NCBI GenBank assembly: GCA_027490095.1
Contig: JAIXYT010000039.1
Coordinates: forward strand, 1 to 64,000
DNA from: Sphingomonadales bacterium
GTDB taxonomy: Bacteria; Pseudomonadota; Alphaproteobacteria; Sphingomonadales; Sphingomonadaceae
Direction of reading: 5' to 3'
Length of the DNA: 64,000 nt
In this document: one piece after another, positions 33,883 to 41,697 of the stretch
Layout: each line of letters opens with the position of its first letter
Numbering within the stretch: the first letter of the stretch is position 1
Program-made: the position numbers and the translations under genes
Notes under the pieces: generated by a model
What the model was told of the DNA's origin: nothing
The model's input: only the letters and a program-made list of their open reading frames with translations
Databases searched by the model: none

Positions 33883-34055
33883 GCGGCCGGCGGCAAAGCC
33901 GCCGAGTCCGCCAAGAAAAGAACCAGAACAGAAAAACAGAGAAAATTGCGGGCAAAGCCCGCCCGTCGGACACGCAAAAAGGGCGGGGAATGTCCCCGCC
34001 CTTTTTCGTGCCGGCCGTGCCTGCGGCGAGTCTGCGAATTAGCGCTGCGCGCTAA
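33883..34055 (-). repeat. Structured intergenic element, copy C (inverted)
   Basis: Read on the minus strand it repeats copies A and B: stem-loop 1 (CTGCGATTAGCGC-GCA-GCGCTAATTCGCAG), GACTCG then CGGCCGGC, a variable hairpin that here is the 14-bp terminator at 33976-34006, GTCCGACGGGC with GCGGGC-TTT-GCCCGC, and GGACTCG with GCGGC-TTT-GCCGC. It lies between the converging DUF2236 and ETF-QO genes. The terminator takes the place of the variable hairpin of copies A and B, which suggests that this slot is where termination happens. Confidence 0.75.
33976..34006. terminator. Bidirectional intrinsic terminator
   Basis: AAAAAGGGCGGGGA (33976-33989) pairs without mismatch with TCCCCGCCCTTTTT (33993-34006) around a three-base loop. 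A U-tract arises in both directions, so it can end both the DUF2236 transcript and the converging ETF-QO transcript. Confidence 0.9.
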
Positions 34056-34070
34056 TCGCAGCCGCCTTCG

Positions 34071-35720
34071 TCACATATTCGGATAATTCGGGCCGCCGCC
34101 ACCTTCCGGCGTCACCCAATTGATGTTCTGCGTGGGGTCCTTGATGTCGCACGTCTTGCAGTGCACGCAGTTCTGCGCGTTGATCTGCAGCCGCGGCGCA
34201 TCGGTGTCGGCGCCCACGATCTCGTACACACCCGCCGGGCAGTATCGCTGCGCCGGCTCGTCATACAGCGGCAGGTTTATGCTGACAGGCACCGTCGGGT
34301 CCTTCAGCGTCAGGTGAACCGGCTGGTTCTCCTCATGGTTGGTGTTCGAAAGGAACACGCTCGACAGCTTGTCGAAGCTGATCACCCCATCCGGCTTGGG
34401 GTATTCGATCGGCCAGCAATGCTCCTTGCGCCACAGCTTGGTGTGGTCCGGCTCATGCCCCATCGTGAACGGCATGCGGATCCCAAGATGCTCCGCCCAC
34501 ATGGTGGCGCCCGCCAGCAGCGTCCCCACCGTGCCGCCGAATTTGCTCACGAACGGCTCGGTGTTGCGCACCACGCGCAGCTCCTTCTCCACCCAGCTCG
34601 ATTGATACGCCGTCGTATAGGCCGTCAGCTCGTCGCCCTGGCGCTGGCTCGCGATCGCCTCCACGGCGGCCTCGGCCGCCATCATCCCGCTCTTCATCGC
34701 AGTGTGGCTGCCCTTGATCCGGGGCACGTTCACGAACCCCGCCGAACAGCCGATCAGCGCGCCGCCGGGGAAGGTCAGCTTCGGCACCGCCTGCCAGCCG
34801 CCCTCGTTGATCGCCCGCGCGCCATAGCTCACGCGCCGGCCACCCTCCAGGATCGCCCTGATCGCCGGATGCGTCTTCCAGCGCTGCATCTCGTCGAAGG
34901 GGGAGAGGTGCGGGTTGCGATAGCTCAGCGCCACCACGAACCCCAGCGCCACCTGGTTGTTCGCCTGGTGATACAGGAACCCGCCGCCCCAGGCATCGCT
35001 CAGCGGCCAGCCCTGCGTGTGGATCACCCGGCCCGGCTCATGCTTCTTGGGGTCAATGTCCCAAAGCTCCTTGATGCCGATCCCGTAAACCTGCGGCTCG
35101 CTGTCCTTCCTCAGGTCGAAGCGCGCGATCAGCTGCTTCGAAAGATGCCCGCGCACCCCTTCGGCAAAGAAGGTGTATTTCGCATGCAGCTCCAGCCCCG
35201 GCTGGTAGTTGGGCCCATGCGTGCCGTCGCGCTCGACGCCCATGTCGCCGGTGGCAACACCCTTCACGCTGCCGTCCTCGTTGAACAGCACCTCGGCCGC
35301 TGCAAAGCCGGGGAAGATCTCAACCCCCAGCGCCTCGGCCTGTCCGGCAAGCCAGCGGCACAGATTGCCCAGGCTCCCCGTGTAGGTGCCCTTGTTGTTC
35401 ATGAAGGTCGGCAGCAGCGCGTGGGGAAACTCGTATTTTTTCCCCTTGGTCAGGATCCAGTGATGGTTCTCCGTCACCGGCGTCTCGGCAAGCGGGCAAC
35501 CTTCACGCCAGTCGGGCAACAGCTCGTCCAGCGCCTTGGGGTCGATCACCGCGCCCGAAAGGATATGGGCGCCCACTTCGGAGCCCTTCTCCAGCACGCA
35601 CACGCTCAGCTCCAGGCCCTTGCTCGCAGCCGCCTGCTTGGCGCGGATCGCCGCCGACAGGCCGGCAGGGCCGGCGCCGACGATCACCAGGTCATAGGGC
35701 ATTGCGTCTCGGTTGCTCAT
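34071..35720 (-). CDS. etfD: Electron transfer flavoprotein-ubiquinone oxidoreductase
   Basis: 549 residues, the family length. FAD motif DLVIVGAGPAGLSAAIRA, the ETF-QO stretches GAHILSGAVIDPKALDELLPDW, GFLYHQANNQVALGFVVALSYRNP and GCSAGFVNVPRIKGSHTAMKSGMMAAEA, and the C-terminal 4Fe-4S cluster cysteines in YCPAGVYE and NCVHCKTCDIKDP. It takes electrons from ETF, reduced by acyl-CoA dehydrogenases such as those at 563-1759, 22257-23459 and gcdH, and reduces ubiquinone at the inner membrane. No ETF genes are in the window. It is divergent from the UDG-like gene across 124 bp. Confidence 0.96.
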   Translation of the reverse strand: MSNRDAMPYDLVIVGAGPAGLSAAIRAKQAAASKGLELSVCVLEKGSEVGAHILSGAVIDPKALDELLPDWREGCPLAETPVTENHHWILTKGKKYEFPHALLPTFMNNKGTYTGSLGNLCRWLAGQAEALGVEIFPGFAAAEVLFNEDGSVKGVATGDMGVERDGTHGPNYQPGLELHAKYTFFAEGVRGHLSKQLIARFDLRKDSEPQVYGIGIKELWDIDPKKHEPGRVIHTQGWPLSDAWGGGFLYHQANNQVALGFVVALSYRNPHLSPFDEMQRWKTHPAIRAILEGGRRVSYGARAINEGGWQAVPKLTFPGGALIGCSAGFVNVPRIKGSHTAMKSGMMAAEAAVEAIASQRQGDELTAYTTAYQSSWVEKELRVVRNTEPFVSKFGGTVGTLLAGATMWAEHLGIRMPFTMGHEPDHTKLWRKEHCWPIEYPKPDGVISFDKLSSVFLSNTNHEENQPVHLTLKDPTVPVSINLPLYDEPAQRYCPAGVYEIVGADTDAPRLQINAQNCVHCKTCDIKDPTQNINWVTPEGGGGPNYPNM

Positions 35721-35844
35721 GCGGTGCTTTCCGATGGTTCCTCAGGGAGTCCAAGGCTCTATTCATCGCAGTGTCACGGGTTTTCAACCCGGAAATGCCG
35801 CTTTGCTGCATCGCCGATATTGACCCGACCCGTAACCCTGCCAA

Positions 35845-36636
35845 ATGTCGCGGCCCATGGCAGAGGTTGCACCGGGCTCAGGTCCCGACAGCGGGGCGGC
35901 AACGCTCGACGCAGGCGGGATCGCAGCCCTCCTCCACTGGTGGAAACTGGCCGGCGTCGACACGCCGACGGCGGAAGCCGCCACCTCGTGGCTCGCGCCG
36001 GAGCCGCAGGTCATCGCGCCCGAACCGGATGCCGCCCCGGCGCCCCGGCAGCCGGCGCCCCGCGCAGCAATCCCGGTCCGCCCCGACCCCGTGTGGGACA
36101 GTTTCGACAGCCTCGAAGCCCTCACCGCCAAGGTCCGCGCAGATCACCCGCGCGCGCCCTTCACCGACGGCAACCCGGAATCCTGCCTCATGATCCTGGG
36201 CGAGGCGCCGTCCGCCGACGACCTCCAGTCCGGGCGTCCGTTCAGCGGCCCCGCCGGCCAGATCCTCGACCGCATGCTCGCCGCCATCGGCCTCGACCGC
36301 ACCGGCTGCACCATCGCCCTCCTCTGCCCCCGAAAGCCGACGCCCGGCGCACCCTCCCCCGACGAGATCGCAGCCGACCTCGCCCTCACCCGCGCCCATG
36401 TCCGCCTGATGGCGCCGCGCCACATCCTTCTGCTCGGCGCCAACCCCGTGCAGGCCCTCACCGGCAACCGCACGGCAATCACCCAGATCCGCGGCAGCTG
36501 GCTCACCGTCGATGCCGGTGCCGGCCCCATCCCCGCACTCGCCACCTTCAACCCCGCCTATCTCCTCCGCCGGCCAGAGGAGAAGGCCCGCGCCTGGGCA
36601 GACCTGCTCGCGCTCAAGCACAGGCTCTCGCAATGA
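35845..36636 (+). CDS. Degenerate family-4-like uracil-DNA glycosylase
   Basis: 263 residues. Fold markers of family 4 UDG are present: CLMILGEAPSADDLQSGRPFSGPAGQILDRMLAAIGLDRT (residues 114-153), PTPGAPSPDEIAADLALTRAHVRLMAPRHILLLGANPVQALTG and ALATFNPAYLLRRPEEKARAWADLL. Two family hallmarks are missing: the four Fe-S cysteines (only Cys114, 155 and 161 remain, no CxxC, and the usual Cys of EIAAC is Asp) and the His of the HPAYLL motif, here Asn236. The N-terminal 80 residues are Ala/Pro-rich. It may have altered chemistry or only bind DNA. Its stop overlaps the transglycosylase start. Confidence 0.8.
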   Translation: MSRPMAEVAPGSGPDSGAATLDAGGIAALLHWWKLAGVDTPTAEAATSWLAPEPQVIAPEPDAAPAPRQPAPRAAIPVRPDPVWDSFDSLEALTAKVRADHPRAPFTDGNPESCLMILGEAPSADDLQSGRPFSGPAGQILDRMLAAIGLDRTGCTIALLCPRKPTPGAPSPDEIAADLALTRAHVRLMAPRHILLLGANPVQALTGNRTAITQIRGSWLTVDAGAGPIPALATFNPAYLLRRPEEKARAWADLLALKHRLSQ

Positions 36637-38405
36637 CGTTCAGGGGTCTTGCCCTTCTTGTCTCGGCAACGCTCGCAGCCGCCCCTGCCGCCGCGCAGGA
36701 CACGATCGATGTGGTCAGCCCCGGCCGCTCGCCCTTCACCGCGGCCGAGCGCGCGGTCCCGGCCCAGCTCTCGCCGGCCCAGCGCGAAGCCTATGCCCGC
36801 ATCTTCCGCGCGATCGACAAGGGGCAGGTGACAGCCGCCGCCGCCGAGCTCGACGCCATGCCGCGCGGCATCCTGCACCCCACTGCGCAGGCCCAGATCC
36901 TGATCGCGCAGGGGCAGTCCGCCGGCCTCACCCGGCTGGTCGAATTCGTGGTCGCCAACCCGGATGCGCCCCAGGCCAACCTGATCGCAGGCCTTGCCCG
37001 CAAGGCGGGCGCCACCGACCTGCCGCCGCTCGCCCGCACCAAGCAGCTGGTGCCCGTGCGGTTGACACCTCCGATGGCCCCGCGCGGTGCCAGGCTGGAG
37101 AACGAGGCCGACGAGGCCTTCGCAGCCGCCGCAAAGGCCGCCGTCTCGGCCGAACGTCCGGCCGAGATCGAGCCCCTGCTGGCCCGCTACGGCCCCTCCC
37201 TCACGGCCGAGGTGCGGAGCGAATGGACCCAGCGCGCCGCATGGATGGCCTATATCGGGCTCGACGATGCGCTCGCCCTCCGGCTCGGCGCCCGCGCCGG
37301 GGACGGCCAGGGCGAATGGGCGGCCATGGGGCACTGGACGGCCGGCCTCGCCAGCTTCCGCCTGGCCGACTGGGACAGCGCCGCCCGCCATTTCGACGCC
37401 ATCTCGCAGGTTTATTCCGCCGCCTCGGATCTGCGCGCGGCAGCCGCCTATTGGGCGGCCCGGTCCCACGTCCGCGCCGGCCGCCCGTGGATGCAGACCG
37501 AGCGCCTGAAGGCCGCAACAGCCCGCGACCGCGACGGTTTCTATGGCCTCCTTGCCACCTACGCCCTGGGCGTGAAGCCCAACATCGACTGGCGCGAACC
37601 CGACTTCATCCAGGCCGACTGGACCACGTTGAAAGGCCACCCCGGCGCCTCCCGCGCGGTCGCGCTGGTGGAAATCGGCCAGCTCGGCCTTGCCGACCGC
37701 GAGCTCCGGCACCTCGCCGCCGCAACGGCCAACGACACCTACGAACCCATCCTGCGCCTGTCGGCGCGGCTCAACCTGCCGGCCACCCAATATTGGCTGG
37801 CGCAGAACCCGCCGCCGGGGATGACGTCGCCGATGTCGGCGCGCCTCCCCACGCCCGATTGGCGCCCGGTCCGCGGCTGGCGCGTCGACCGCGGGCTCGT
37901 TTTCGCGCATGCGCTGCAGGAATCGAAGTTCATCACCACGGCGCGTTCGGGCGTCGGCGCCAAGGGGCTGATGCAGATCATGCCCGGAACGGCGCGCGAC
38001 CTCGCGAAAGCCATGGAGATGACCCACAGCGACGAGATGCTCGCCGACCCCGCCTTCAACGTCGAATATGGGCAGAGCTATCTGGAGATGCTGCGCGACA
38101 GCCCGCACACCCAAGCCATGCTCCCCAAGGTGATCGCCGCCTACAATGCGGGGCCGGGATCGGTGCAGAAGTGGAACGCCGGGGGCTTGAAGGACAATGG
38201 CGATGTGCTGCTGTTCATCGAGAGCATCCCCTTCCGCGAGACGCGCCATTATGTCGAGGTGGTGATGCGCAACTACTGGCTCTACCAGATGAAGGACGCC
38301 GCCGAGGCCCCGCAACGCACGGCCGGCAAGCCGCCCAGCATCGCGTCGGTTGCCGCCAACCAGTGGCCCCGCTTCCCGACGACCCAGGCGCCGCCGGCCC
38401 GCTGA
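36633..38405 (+). CDS. Soluble lytic murein transglycosylase (Slt-type)
   Basis: 590 residues: signal peptide MTFRGLALLVSATLAAAPAAAQD, a long helical superhelix region (TPR-like), and a C-terminal lysozyme-like domain FAHALQESKFITTARSGVGAKGLMQIMPGTARDLA with catalytic Glu430, then FNVEYGQSYLEMLRDS and VIAAYNAGPGSVQKW. It cleaves peptidoglycan glycan strands to 1,6-anhydromuropeptides in the periplasm. The ATG overlaps the UDG-like stop (ATGA) and its own stop overlaps the moaB start, so three unrelated genes form one coupled unit. Confidence 0.94.
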   Translation: MTFRGLALLVSATLAAAPAAAQDTIDVVSPGRSPFTAAERAVPAQLSPAQREAYARIFRAIDKGQVTAAAAELDAMPRGILHPTAQAQILIAQGQSAGLTRLVEFVVANPDAPQANLIAGLARKAGATDLPPLARTKQLVPVRLTPPMAPRGARLENEADEAFAAAAKAAVSAERPAEIEPLLARYGPSLTAEVRSEWTQRAAWMAYIGLDDALALRLGARAGDGQGEWAAMGHWTAGLASFRLADWDSAARHFDAISQVYSAASDLRAAAAYWAARSHVRAGRPWMQTERLKAATARDRDGFYGLLATYALGVKPNIDWREPDFIQADWTTLKGHPGASRAVALVEIGQLGLADRELRHLAAATANDTYEPILRLSARLNLPATQYWLAQNPPPGMTSPMSARLPTPDWRPVRGWRVDRGLVFAHALQESKFITTARSGVGAKGLMQIMPGTARDLAKAMEMTHSDEMLADPAFNVEYGQSYLEMLRDSPHTQAMLPKVIAAYNAGPGSVQKWNAGGLKDNGDVLLFIESIPFRETRHYVEVVMRNYWLYQMKDAAEAPQRTAGKPPSIASVAANQWPRFPTTQAPPAR

Positions 38406-38932
38406 TGCCGATCGACGCGAGCCGTCCCTTCGTGGCCGTCAACATCGCGGTCCTGACGGTCTCCGACACGCGGGGCCCAGCCGACGACCGCAGCGGCGAC
38501 GCGCTGGTCGCCCGGATCGAGGGCGCAGGCCACCGGGTGGCGGCCCGCGCAATCGTGACCGACGACACGACCCTCATCCTCGAGCAGATGGCAGCCTGGG
38601 TCGACGATCCGGCGATCGACGCGATCATCTCCACCGGCGGCACGGGTGTGACCGGCCGCGACGTGACGCCCGAGGCGGTGGAAGCGCTGTGCGACAAGAT
38701 CATCCCCGGCTTCGGCGAACTGTTCCGATGGATCAGTTTCGCGAAGATCGGCACATCGACCATCCAGTCCCGCGCGACCGCGGGCGTTGCCCGCGGAACC
38801 TATGTCTTCGCGCTGCCCGGCAGCACGGGCGCCGTGAAGGACGGCTGGGACGAAATCCTGTCCTTGCAACTGGATAACCGACACACGCCTTGTAATTTCG
38901 TCGAACTCATGCCACGACTGCGGGAAAGCTGA
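38405..38932 (+). CDS. moaB: Molybdenum cofactor biosynthesis protein MoaB
   Basis: 175 residues: NIAVLTVSDTRGPADDRSGDALVARIEGAGH, DAIISTGGTGVTGRDVTPEAVEAL (the MoaB/MogA molybdopterin-binding loop STGGTG), and GTYVFALPGSTGAVKDGWDEIL. MoaB/MogA adenylate molybdopterin before metal insertion. TGATG overlap with the transglycosylase stop. No other Moco gene is in the window. GC skew appears to change close to this gene. Confidence 0.94.
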   Translation: MPIDASRPFVAVNIAVLTVSDTRGPADDRSGDALVARIEGAGHRVAARAIVTDDTTLILEQMAAWVDDPAIDAIISTGGTGVTGRDVTPEAVEALCDKIIPGFGELFRWISFAKIGTSTIQSRATAGVARGTYVFALPGSTGAVKDGWDEILSLQLDNRHTPCNFVELMPRLRES

Positions 38933-38972
38933 AAAGGCACCCACGAAGAGCGAACTGGGCAGGGACAGGGTC

Positions 38973-39365
38973 GTGGAGTATATCAATCTCAACTTGACGC
39001 CTATTGCGCTGGCCGCTGTTGTCGGCCTGATCATCGGCATGGTGCATTTCCTGTTGTCGCGCCCCGGGGAGCGACCGGGGCTCGATTTCGTGGTGCTGAC
39101 CGGTATTGCCGAATTCTGGCTCGCAGCGATCCTCGCAGGGGCCCTGATCCTCGGCCCGCCGATGGCCACGCCCTGGGTGATCGCGCTGACGACAGCCTTC
39201 GTGATCTGGATCGGCTTTGTCGTGCCCGTGCTGATGGTGACGCTGCGCTTTCGCGGCATGCCCGGTTCGATGGCCGCAGCAGACTGCATCCACTGGCTGG
39301 TCGTGATGCTGGCGCAAGCCGCCGTCATGTACGGAATCGGGCTGGTAAAGCCCCCCGGCGTCTGA
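38973..39365 (+). CDS. Small four-helix membrane protein, DUF1761-like
   Basis: 130 residues with four hydrophobic stretches: PIALAAVVGLIIGMVHFLL, FWLAAILAGALILG, VIALTTAFVIWIGFVVPVLMVTL and IHWLVVMLAQAAVMYGIGL. This topology and the GFVVPVLM region resemble DUF1761. The start is GTG 38973 with AGGGAC upstream. Inner membrane protein of unknown role. It lies 40 bp after moaB and 43 bp before corA. Confidence 0.75.
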   Translation: MEYINLNLTPIALAAVVGLIIGMVHFLLSRPGERPGLDFVVLTGIAEFWLAAILAGALILGPPMATPWVIALTTAFVIWIGFVVPVLMVTLRFRGMPGSMAAADCIHWLVVMLAQAAVMYGIGLVKPPGV

Positions 39366-39408
39366 GCCCGATTGAACAGGGCAGCCGCCGCGCCTAGCGT
39401 GGCAGGCG

Positions 39409-40437
39409 ATGCTGCGCCTTCACCTGCCCGACCAGCCGACGCCCGCCCTCTCGCCCGAAGCGATTGCCGCCGGGCCGGACGCACTGACGCCCATTCCCCC
39501 GCCAGACGCAATCCAGCGCGCCGTCTGGGTTGACCTCGCCTTTCCGCTGCTTGCCGAAGTCGAGGCGGTGGAGACCGCGCTGGGCGTCGAGCTGCCTGCC
39601 AAAGCCGACATGATGGCGATCGAGGCATCCAGCCGTGTCTATCACGAGGATGGCGCGCAGGTGATGAACCTGCTGCTGGTTGTCGGGGTGGACAGCGGGA
39701 CGCCCTCGTCGGAGCCGGTGAGCCTGGTGCTGACGGAAAGCCAGCTGGTGACCGTCCGCTATTCCGATCCGCGCGCCTTCCGCACGCTCGAGGCAAGCTG
39801 CGTCAAGGGGGCGCCGGGGCCCAGTGCGCAGGCGCTGCTGGTGCGGTTGCTGGAGGCGGCCGTCGACCGGACCGCCGACATACTGGAGCGGATGGGCGAG
39901 GAGATCGACAGCACGTCGCAGCTGGTCTTCGGGCTGGACCGGCCGGCGGGTGCGCGGATTTCGAACACGGATCTGCAACAGATCCTGCGCCGGATCGGGG
40001 CGATCCAGCTGACGCTGAACAAGGTGCACGACAGCCTGGTGACGCTGCTGAAGACGACCAGCTTCCTGCAGACCGGCCCCGGCAGCGAGGACGGGTCCAG
40101 GAGCAGGTGGGACAAGCCGTTGAAGGAACGGGTGAAGTCGATCAGCCGCGATGTGATGAGCCTCAGCGAGAATGCGAGCTTTCTCACCCAGAATGTCGGC
40201 TTCCTGCTGGACGCGGCCCTGGGACGGATTTCCATCGAGCAGAATGCCATCGTGAAGATCTTCTCGGTGGCAGCCGTGATTTTCCTGCCGCCGACGCTGG
40301 TGGCCTCCATCTACGGGATGAACTTCGAATTCATGCCCGAACTGCGGTTCCGCTTCGGCTATCCGATGGCACTGGGGCTGATGGTGCTGTCGGCGGTGGT
40401 GCCCTATCTCTATTTCAAGAAGCGCGGGTGGTTGTGA
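39409..40437 (+). CDS. CorA-family divalent cation transporter
   Basis: 342 residues. Large cytosolic N-terminal domain, a long helix (SRDVMSLSENASFLTQNVGFLLDAALGRISIEQNAIVKIFSV), then two C-terminal membrane helices with the pore motif YGMNFEFMPEL between them and a basic tail KKRGWL. The GMN signature defines CorA/ZntB transporters of Mg, Co or Zn. No obvious metal-responsive leader was seen upstream. Magnesium uptake is the default assumption; a ZntB-like zinc role cannot be excluded. Confidence 0.93.
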   Translation: MLRLHLPDQPTPALSPEAIAAGPDALTPIPPPDAIQRAVWVDLAFPLLAEVEAVETALGVELPAKADMMAIEASSRVYHEDGAQVMNLLLVVGVDSGTPSSEPVSLVLTESQLVTVRYSDPRAFRTLEASCVKGAPGPSAQALLVRLLEAAVDRTADILERMGEEIDSTSQLVFGLDRPAGARISNTDLQQILRRIGAIQLTLNKVHDSLVTLLKTTSFLQTGPGSEDGSRSRWDKPLKERVKSISRDVMSLSENASFLTQNVGFLLDAALGRISIEQNAIVKIFSVAAVIFLPPTLVASIYGMNFEFMPELRFRFGYPMALGLMVLSAVVPYLYFKKRGWL

Positions 40438-40551
40438 TTTTCTGAGACCCTGCGGGCGGCGGGCATCCGCCCGCCTTGCTGCCTCCGCTGCGCTCCGGGC
40501 GCGCAGTCGCGCTTGCGGCCGCTGCGCGGCCGGGACTTTCAACTCAAGCGT

Positions 40552-40566
40552 GTTCCTGATATGTTC
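40552..40566 (+). promoter_or_regulatory. LexA (SOS) box, GTTC-N7-GTTC
   Basis: GTTCCTGATATGTTC fits the direct-repeat LexA operator established for alphaproteobacteria (GTTC-N7-GTTC, for example Caulobacter). It ends five bases before the ATG of the radical SAM gene, where LexA would cover the translation start. No other obvious box was seen upstream of dinG or the UDG-like gene. The preceding 100 bp holds two GC hairpins (GGCGGGC/GCCCGCC near 40456) that may terminate corA. Confidence 0.6.
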
Positions 40567-40571
40567 CGACC

Positions 40572-41633
40572 ATGCCCCGCCATGGTGCCCCTTCCAATGC
40601 GCTGTCCGCCCGCTTCGACGACCGCGCCCGCGAGGCGGATGGCGACTGGCGGGACTGGGCTGACGCGCATGCGGATCTGCCGCCGCTGAAGGTAACGGTT
40701 GCGCACGAAGCCCCGCGGTCCGTGCTGACGCGCAACAACAGCCCGGACATTCCGTTCGACCGCAGCTTCAATGCCTATCGTGGCTGCGAGCATGGCTGCA
40801 TCTACTGCTTTGCGCGGCCGACCCATGCCTTTCACAACCTGTCGCCGGGGCTGGATTTCGAGACGAAGCTGTTCGCCAAGCCGACCGGCCCCCAGCTGCT
40901 GCGCGCGGCGTTTGCGAAGCCCGGCTATGTGCCGGAGGTGCTGGCGATGGGGACCAACACCGATCCCTACCAGCCGATCGAGGCGCGCTATGGCATCACG
41001 CGTGCCGTGCTGGAGCTGTGCCTGGAGACGCGGCACCCCATCAGCATCACCACCAAGTCGGCGCGGGTGACGCGCGACCTGGACCTGCTGGCGGAGCTGG
41101 CGCGATTGGAGCTGGTGGTGGTGATGCTGTCGGTGACCACGCTGGACCCGGCACTGGCCCGGGTGATGGAACCGCGGGCGAGCGCGCCACGCACGCGGAT
41201 CGCGGCGATCCGGGCGTTGGCAGAGGCCGGTGTGCCGGCGTTCGTGTCGGCCTCGCCGATGATCCCCGGCCTCAACGACCATGAGCTGGAGGCGATCCTG
41301 GAGGCGGCGGCCGGCGCCGGCGCGATGGGCGCCTTCTGCCAGCCCGTGCGCCTGCCGCACGAGGTGGCGCCGCTGTTCGCGGAATGGCTGGAGGTGCACC
41401 GGCCGGACAGGAAGGCAAAGGTGCTGAACGCGATCCGGGCCATGCGCGACGGCAAGCTCAACGACCCCCGCTTCGGCGAGCGGATGCGACCCAAGGGCGA
41501 ATGGGGGCGGCTGCTGCGCTTCCGGCTGGCGGCGGCGAAGCGCCGCTACGGTCTGGACGCAGAGCGGCTGCGCCTGCGGACCGACCTGTTCGTGAAGCCC
41601 GAGGCCGACGCGCGGCAGGGGCGGCTGTTCTAG
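40572..41633 (+). CDS. PA0069/Rv2578c-family radical SAM protein
   Basis: 353 residues. Radical SAM cluster motif CEHGCIYCFARPTHAF, preceded by RNNSPDIPFDRSFNAYRG, and VLAMGTNTDPYQPIEARYGITRAVLELC, the layout of the PA0069/Rv2578c family, which is annotated as SplB-like (spore photoproduct lyase) at a distance. Its reaction is unknown. The LexA-type box in front links it to DNA damage. It converges on the metallo-hydrolase gene across a duplicated 29-bp sequence. Confidence 0.92.
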   Translation: MPRHGAPSNALSARFDDRAREADGDWRDWADAHADLPPLKVTVAHEAPRSVLTRNNSPDIPFDRSFNAYRGCEHGCIYCFARPTHAFHNLSPGLDFETKLFAKPTGPQLLRAAFAKPGYVPEVLAMGTNTDPYQPIEARYGITRAVLELCLETRHPISITTKSARVTRDLDLLAELARLELVVVMLSVTTLDPALARVMEPRASAPRTRIAAIRALAEAGVPAFVSASPMIPGLNDHELEAILEAAAGAGAMGAFCQPVRLPHEVAPLFAEWLEVHRPDRKAKVLNAIRAMRDGKLNDPRFGERMRPKGEWGRLLRFRLAAAKRRYGLDAERLRLRTDLFVKPEADARQGRLF

Positions 41634-41639
41634 AGGACT

Positions 41640-41697
41640 GCATCCCCGCCGGTGCTCGTCAGAGCACCGCATCCCCGCCGGTGCTCGTCAGAGCACC
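41640..41697. repeat. Tandem 29-bp duplication with hairpin, at a gene 3-prime end
   Basis: Units 41640-41668 and 41669-41697 are identical, followed by seven bases of a third. Each contains GGTGCTC-GTCA-GAGCACC, a perfect seven-base stem. The right unit includes the last codons (Ala-Val-Leu) and stop of the minus-strand hydrolase gene, so the left unit is a spare copy of that gene's end. It may serve as terminator for the converging genes. Confidence 0.9.

Noticed and set aside
34161-36600. Long + strand open frame running opposite ETF-QO and into the UDG/transglycosylase region
   Set aside because: Arg/His/Pro-rich low-complexity translation; only its last part, in frame with the real transglycosylase from 36633, is coding.
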